Below, piece after piece: positions 47,487-49,371 of a DNA stretch of 49,371 nucleotides. A program made the position numbers and the translations under genes. Source of the stretch: an uncultured Clostridia bacterium (GTDB lineage: Bacteria; Bacillota; Clostridia; Oscillospirales; Oscillospiraceae). The notes under the pieces are model-generated. The model did not search any database. It worked only from the letters and a program-made list of their open reading frames with translations, and was not told the DNA's origin. Location of the stretch: positions 1-49,371 of the forward strand of contig CAMHMZ010000017.1 of NCBI GenBank assembly GCA_946186375.1, in the 5' to 3' direction. Within the stretch, counting starts at the first letter, position 1; every line of letters starts with the position of its first letter.

Positions 47487-49088
47487 ATGAAGAAAACCAT
47501 GCTGTCCCTGCTGCTGGCGCTGCTGCTGGGACTCGGTCTGCCGGGCGTCACAGCCTGGGCGGACAGTGCACAGCTTGTCAATCTTGGCAGCGCCGAGGCC
47601 GGCGCCACGGTCGACCGTCTGCTCGGCACCACCGAGCCGGGCGAGGCCGGCGTCAGCGAGGGCGAGCTGCCGGACGGCTGCCGGATCGACAGTGAGATGC
47701 GCGCCGACGGCGCCTATCATTATCTGCGCGGCACGCCCACCGTGGCGGACAGTTACGAGTTTACCTTGCGCGTGGCCTCGACCGGCGAGGACGGGGAGGA
47801 GAGCGTCGCAGAGCTCATCTGCTCTCTGAACGTGACGCCCGCCGAGCCTGCACTCGAGATCTCCGACGACGTCGAATGCGCCGTGGGCGAGACTGTCACG
47901 CTGAAGCTCAGCGCCTCCGTCTCCGACGCGGGCGAGCTGAGCTACCAGTGGTATGTCAGCGACAGCCGCAGCGACAGAAACGGCGCGCTTCTGAGCGGGG
48001 AGACGTCGGCAGAGCTGCGCGTCAGGCCCGCCGCGGCCGGGACGAAATACTACAGCTGCGCGGTGGAGAACGTCAACAACGGCCGCACCGTCTCCGTCTG
48101 GAGCGACGCTGCTGCCGTGACCGCAACGGCACCGCAGGCGGTGGGGCTCAGCATCAGCCGCCTGCCCGATCGCATTGAATTTGAGCAGGGCGACACCATC
48201 GACACCGCCGGGCTCGAGCTGAAGCTCCTGTATTCCGACGGCAGCTCCGCCGTGATCCGCGAGGGCTTTTCCGTCCTGCCCGGGCACCTGGACACGGTGG
48301 GGGTGCAGAGCGTCCTTGTCACCTATGACGGTCTCAGCTGCAGCTATTCCGTCCAGGTGAGCGAGAAGCCCGAGGAGCTTCTGGAGCTGCAGGTCGTCAA
48401 TCTCCCCGCCAGGCTCGACTATGTCGTCGGCGACCGGCTCGACGCTGCGGGGCTTACCCTGCGCGTGGAGACGAGCAAGGGCTCCTACGACGTGGCCACG
48501 GGCTTCACCTGCGAGCCCGAGCGTCTGGAGACCGAAGGTCGTCAGACCGTCACCGTCAGGTATGCCGAGCTCACGACGAGCTTCACGGTCAACGTGAAAA
48601 GCGCGGAGGAGCAGGTGGAGACCGTCTCGATCGCCCGCCGCCCGACCCGGCTGAGCTACACGGTGGGGGACTACTTCGACCCCCTGGGGCTTACGCTGAA
48701 CGTGCAGACCAACCGCGGCATCAAGGAGGTCTCGGACGGCTTTACCTGGGTGCCGCAGCAGTTCACGGCAGTCGGCCGCCAGAATGTGATCCTCACCTAC
48801 GAGGGCAAGAGCACCTCGCTGGAGATCATCGTGGACGCGCCTGCGCCGACGCCGTCCGCGGAGGAGACGAGCGCGCCGACACAGCCGCAGCCGACGCCGG
48901 AGGAGACGGCCCCGACGCCGCGCCCGGACACGCGTGTCCAGCGCAGGAGCGGACACACTGCAATCATCGTGATCGTCGTGGCCGCGCTCGTGGGCCTCGC
49001 GTCGCTGCTGGCCTATGTGTACCTGACGAAGAAGGAGCGCGTCCTCGCCTGGCTCAGGCAGCTCAAGGAGCGCTTCGGCCGGAAGTAA
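47487..49088 (+). CDS. Membrane-anchored surface protein with Ig-like (Big_3) repeats
   Basis: The 533-residue product has a signal peptide (residues 1-25, cut after AWA), a region with two Ig-like folds (about 30-210), and three repeats of about 74 residues of the bacterial Ig-like group 3 type (about 218-290, 296-368, 373-445; each with a YxVGDxxDxxGLTLxV or FEQGDTIDTAGLELKL core and a GFxxxP turn). A Pro/Thr/Glu linker (about 447-485) leads to one C-terminal membrane segment (about 492-513) and a basic tail (KKERVLAWLRQLKERFGRK), so it is anchored with the repeats outside. No enzyme domain is visible; adhesion or cell-wall binding is a guess. Confidence 0.83.
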   Translation: MKKTMLSLLLALLLGLGLPGVTAWADSAQLVNLGSAEAGATVDRLLGTTEPGEAGVSEGELPDGCRIDSEMRADGAYHYLRGTPTVADSYEFTLRVASTGEDGEESVAELICSLNVTPAEPALEISDDVECAVGETVTLKLSASVSDAGELSYQWYVSDSRSDRNGALLSGETSAELRVRPAAAGTKYYSCAVENVNNGRTVSVWSDAAAVTATAPQAVGLSISRLPDRIEFEQGDTIDTAGLELKLLYSDGSSAVIREGFSVLPGHLDTVGVQSVLVTYDGLSCSYSVQVSEKPEELLELQVVNLPARLDYVVGDRLDAAGLTLRVETSKGSYDVATGFTCEPERLETEGRQTVTVRYAELTTSFTVNVKSAEEQVETVSIARRPTRLSYTVGDYFDPLGLTLNVQTNRGIKEVSDGFTWVPQQFTAVGRQNVILTYEGKSTSLEIIVDAPAPTPSAEETSAPTQPQPTPEETAPTPRPDTRVQRRSGHTAIIVIVVAALVGLASLLAYVYLTKKERVLAWLRQLKERFGRK

Positions 49089-49102
49089 AGGAACAAAGGC
49101 TT

Positions 49103-49131
49103 TCCCGGAGCAGGGACTTCCCGCTCCGGGA
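49103..49131. other. GC-rich hairpin after the Ig-like gene
   Basis: TCCCGGAGC pairs with GCTCCGGGA, with an inner GGG-ACTT-CCC. On the plus strand A residues rather than T follow, so it is a doubtful terminator, although its position just past the stop fits one. Confidence 0.45.
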
Positions 49132-49155
49132 GAGAAAAAAGTTGGTAAAAAGCAG

Positions 49156-49184
49156 TTGACACGCCCCCGCGATTATGGTATTAT
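49156..49184 (+). promoter_or_regulatory. Strong promoter of the tRNA cluster
   Basis: Perfect TTGACA (49156-49161), a 17-nt spacer and TATTAT (49179-49184), with a transcription start near 49191 about 14 nt before tRNA-Gly. Confidence 0.85.
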
Positions 49185-49204
49185 CTCTAAGCTGAACAGC
49201 CCAC

Positions 49205-49278
49205 GCGGGTGTAGTTCAATGGTAGAACACCAGCCTTCCAAGCTGGATACGTGGGTTCGATTCCCATCACCCGCTCCA
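49205..49278 (+). tRNA. tRNA-Gly (anticodon TCC)
   Basis: A complete cloverleaf: acceptor GCGGGTG pairs with CACCCGC, D arm with GTTC and GAAC, anticodon stem CCAGC/GCTGG with loop CTTCCAA (anticodon TCC), T arm with GTGGG-TTCGATT-CCCAT, discriminator T and an encoded CCA (49276-49278). Confidence 0.96.
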
Positions 49279-49321
49279 ATCGCCCGCTCCGTCCTCTCCA
49301 TTCTGTCGCTGTCGCTTATAT

Positions 49322-49371
49322 GCGCCAATAGCTCAGCAGGATAGAGCAACTGCCTTCTAAGCAGTAGGTCG
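49322..49371 (+). tRNA. tRNA-Arg (anticodon TCT), cut by the window end
   Basis: The 5' acceptor strand GCGCCAA, a D arm with GCTC and GAGC, and an anticodon stem ACTGC/GCAGT with loop CTTCTAA (anticodon TCT) are present. The T arm and the 3' acceptor strand lie beyond the window. Confidence 0.92.

Noticed and set aside
45638..48956. Long frames antisense to the alpha-glucosidase (685 codons) and to the Ig-like protein gene (674 codons)
   Set aside because: They cross the promoters of both true genes and show no domain motif; same G+C artefact.
49103..49131. Rho-independent terminator after the Ig-like protein gene
   Set aside because: The stem is strong, but A residues rather than T follow on the plus strand, and no T-tract follows on the minus strand; kept only as a hairpin.

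Overview
The window looks like a chromosome segment of a high-G+C Gram-positive anaerobe of the Clostridia, most likely Oscillospirales. The reasons are: about two thirds G+C by eye, strong GGAGG ribosome sites, sigma-A promoters of TTGACA/TATAAT type, a HemZ-type radical SAM protein, a DUF1385 protein next to prmC, the rimO-pgsA and recA-recX neighbourhood, an ArsR/CadC-type zinc operon, and no outer-membrane genes. Nearly all of it is ordinary core chromosome; I see no phage, transposase, CRISPR array or rRNA.

Layout. 1-370: possible end of an upstream gene, then a palindromic intergenic element (copy 1) and a terminator. 378-3753 (-): a ydjI/ydjG/ydjH-like trio (SPFH protein, zinc-ribbon membrane protein, TPM protein), divergent from a folD-like gene (3912-4751). 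4817-8054 (-): Xre/S24 regulator, uridine-kinase-like protein, HemZ-like radical SAM protein. 8196-12126 (-): operon of YfmF/YfmH-like M16 proteins, lgt and a coiled-coil protein. 12239-19213 (-): a 7-kb cyclic beta-glucan synthase-like gene. 19386-23454 (+): secreted LRR/FN3 protein, free Met-R-sulfoxide reductase, carboxylesterase. 23626-24450 (+): DUF2975 protein and YozG-type regulator. 24451-24856: element copy 2. 24857-29921 (-): recA-recX-rimO-pgsA-cysS. 30027-33623 (-): response regulator, histidine kinase, DUF1385, prmC. 33878-37187 (+): TetM/EF-G-like GTPase fused to a Rae1/YacP-like NYN nuclease domain, then YlmH. 37255-39533 (+): pepT and a NahK-like kinase. 39583-41488 (-): lipoprotein and membrane SLH/transglutaminase protein. 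41580-41940: element copy 3. 42025-44569 (+): HMA chaperone, P1B-ATPase, CadC-like repressor. 44667-47245 (-): alpha-glucosidase and ispE. 47487-49088 (+): membrane-anchored Ig-like protein. 49205-end: tRNA-Gly and the start of tRNA-Arg.

Two things stand out. The first is the fused translational GTPase/NYN nuclease at 33.9-36.5 kb. It is transcribed from what looks like a leaderless promoter and overlaps ylmH. Rae1 is a ribosomal A-site mRNA endonuclease and YlmH has been linked to ribosome quality control in Bacillus, so the pair may form a ribosome-rescue or mRNA-cleavage module (inference). The second is a family of composite palindromic intergenic elements. All three copies have TTTTCAG-rich outer tracts in inverted orientation, a conserved arm ending in CGTAGGGGC, a variable hairpin core and a closing GCCCCTACG arm. 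The outer tracts often begin right at a stop codon.

Start codons were chosen from ribosome-binding sites and family conservation; several differ from the longest possible reading frame. Functions are assigned by recognising motifs and family signatures by eye. No database search was run.
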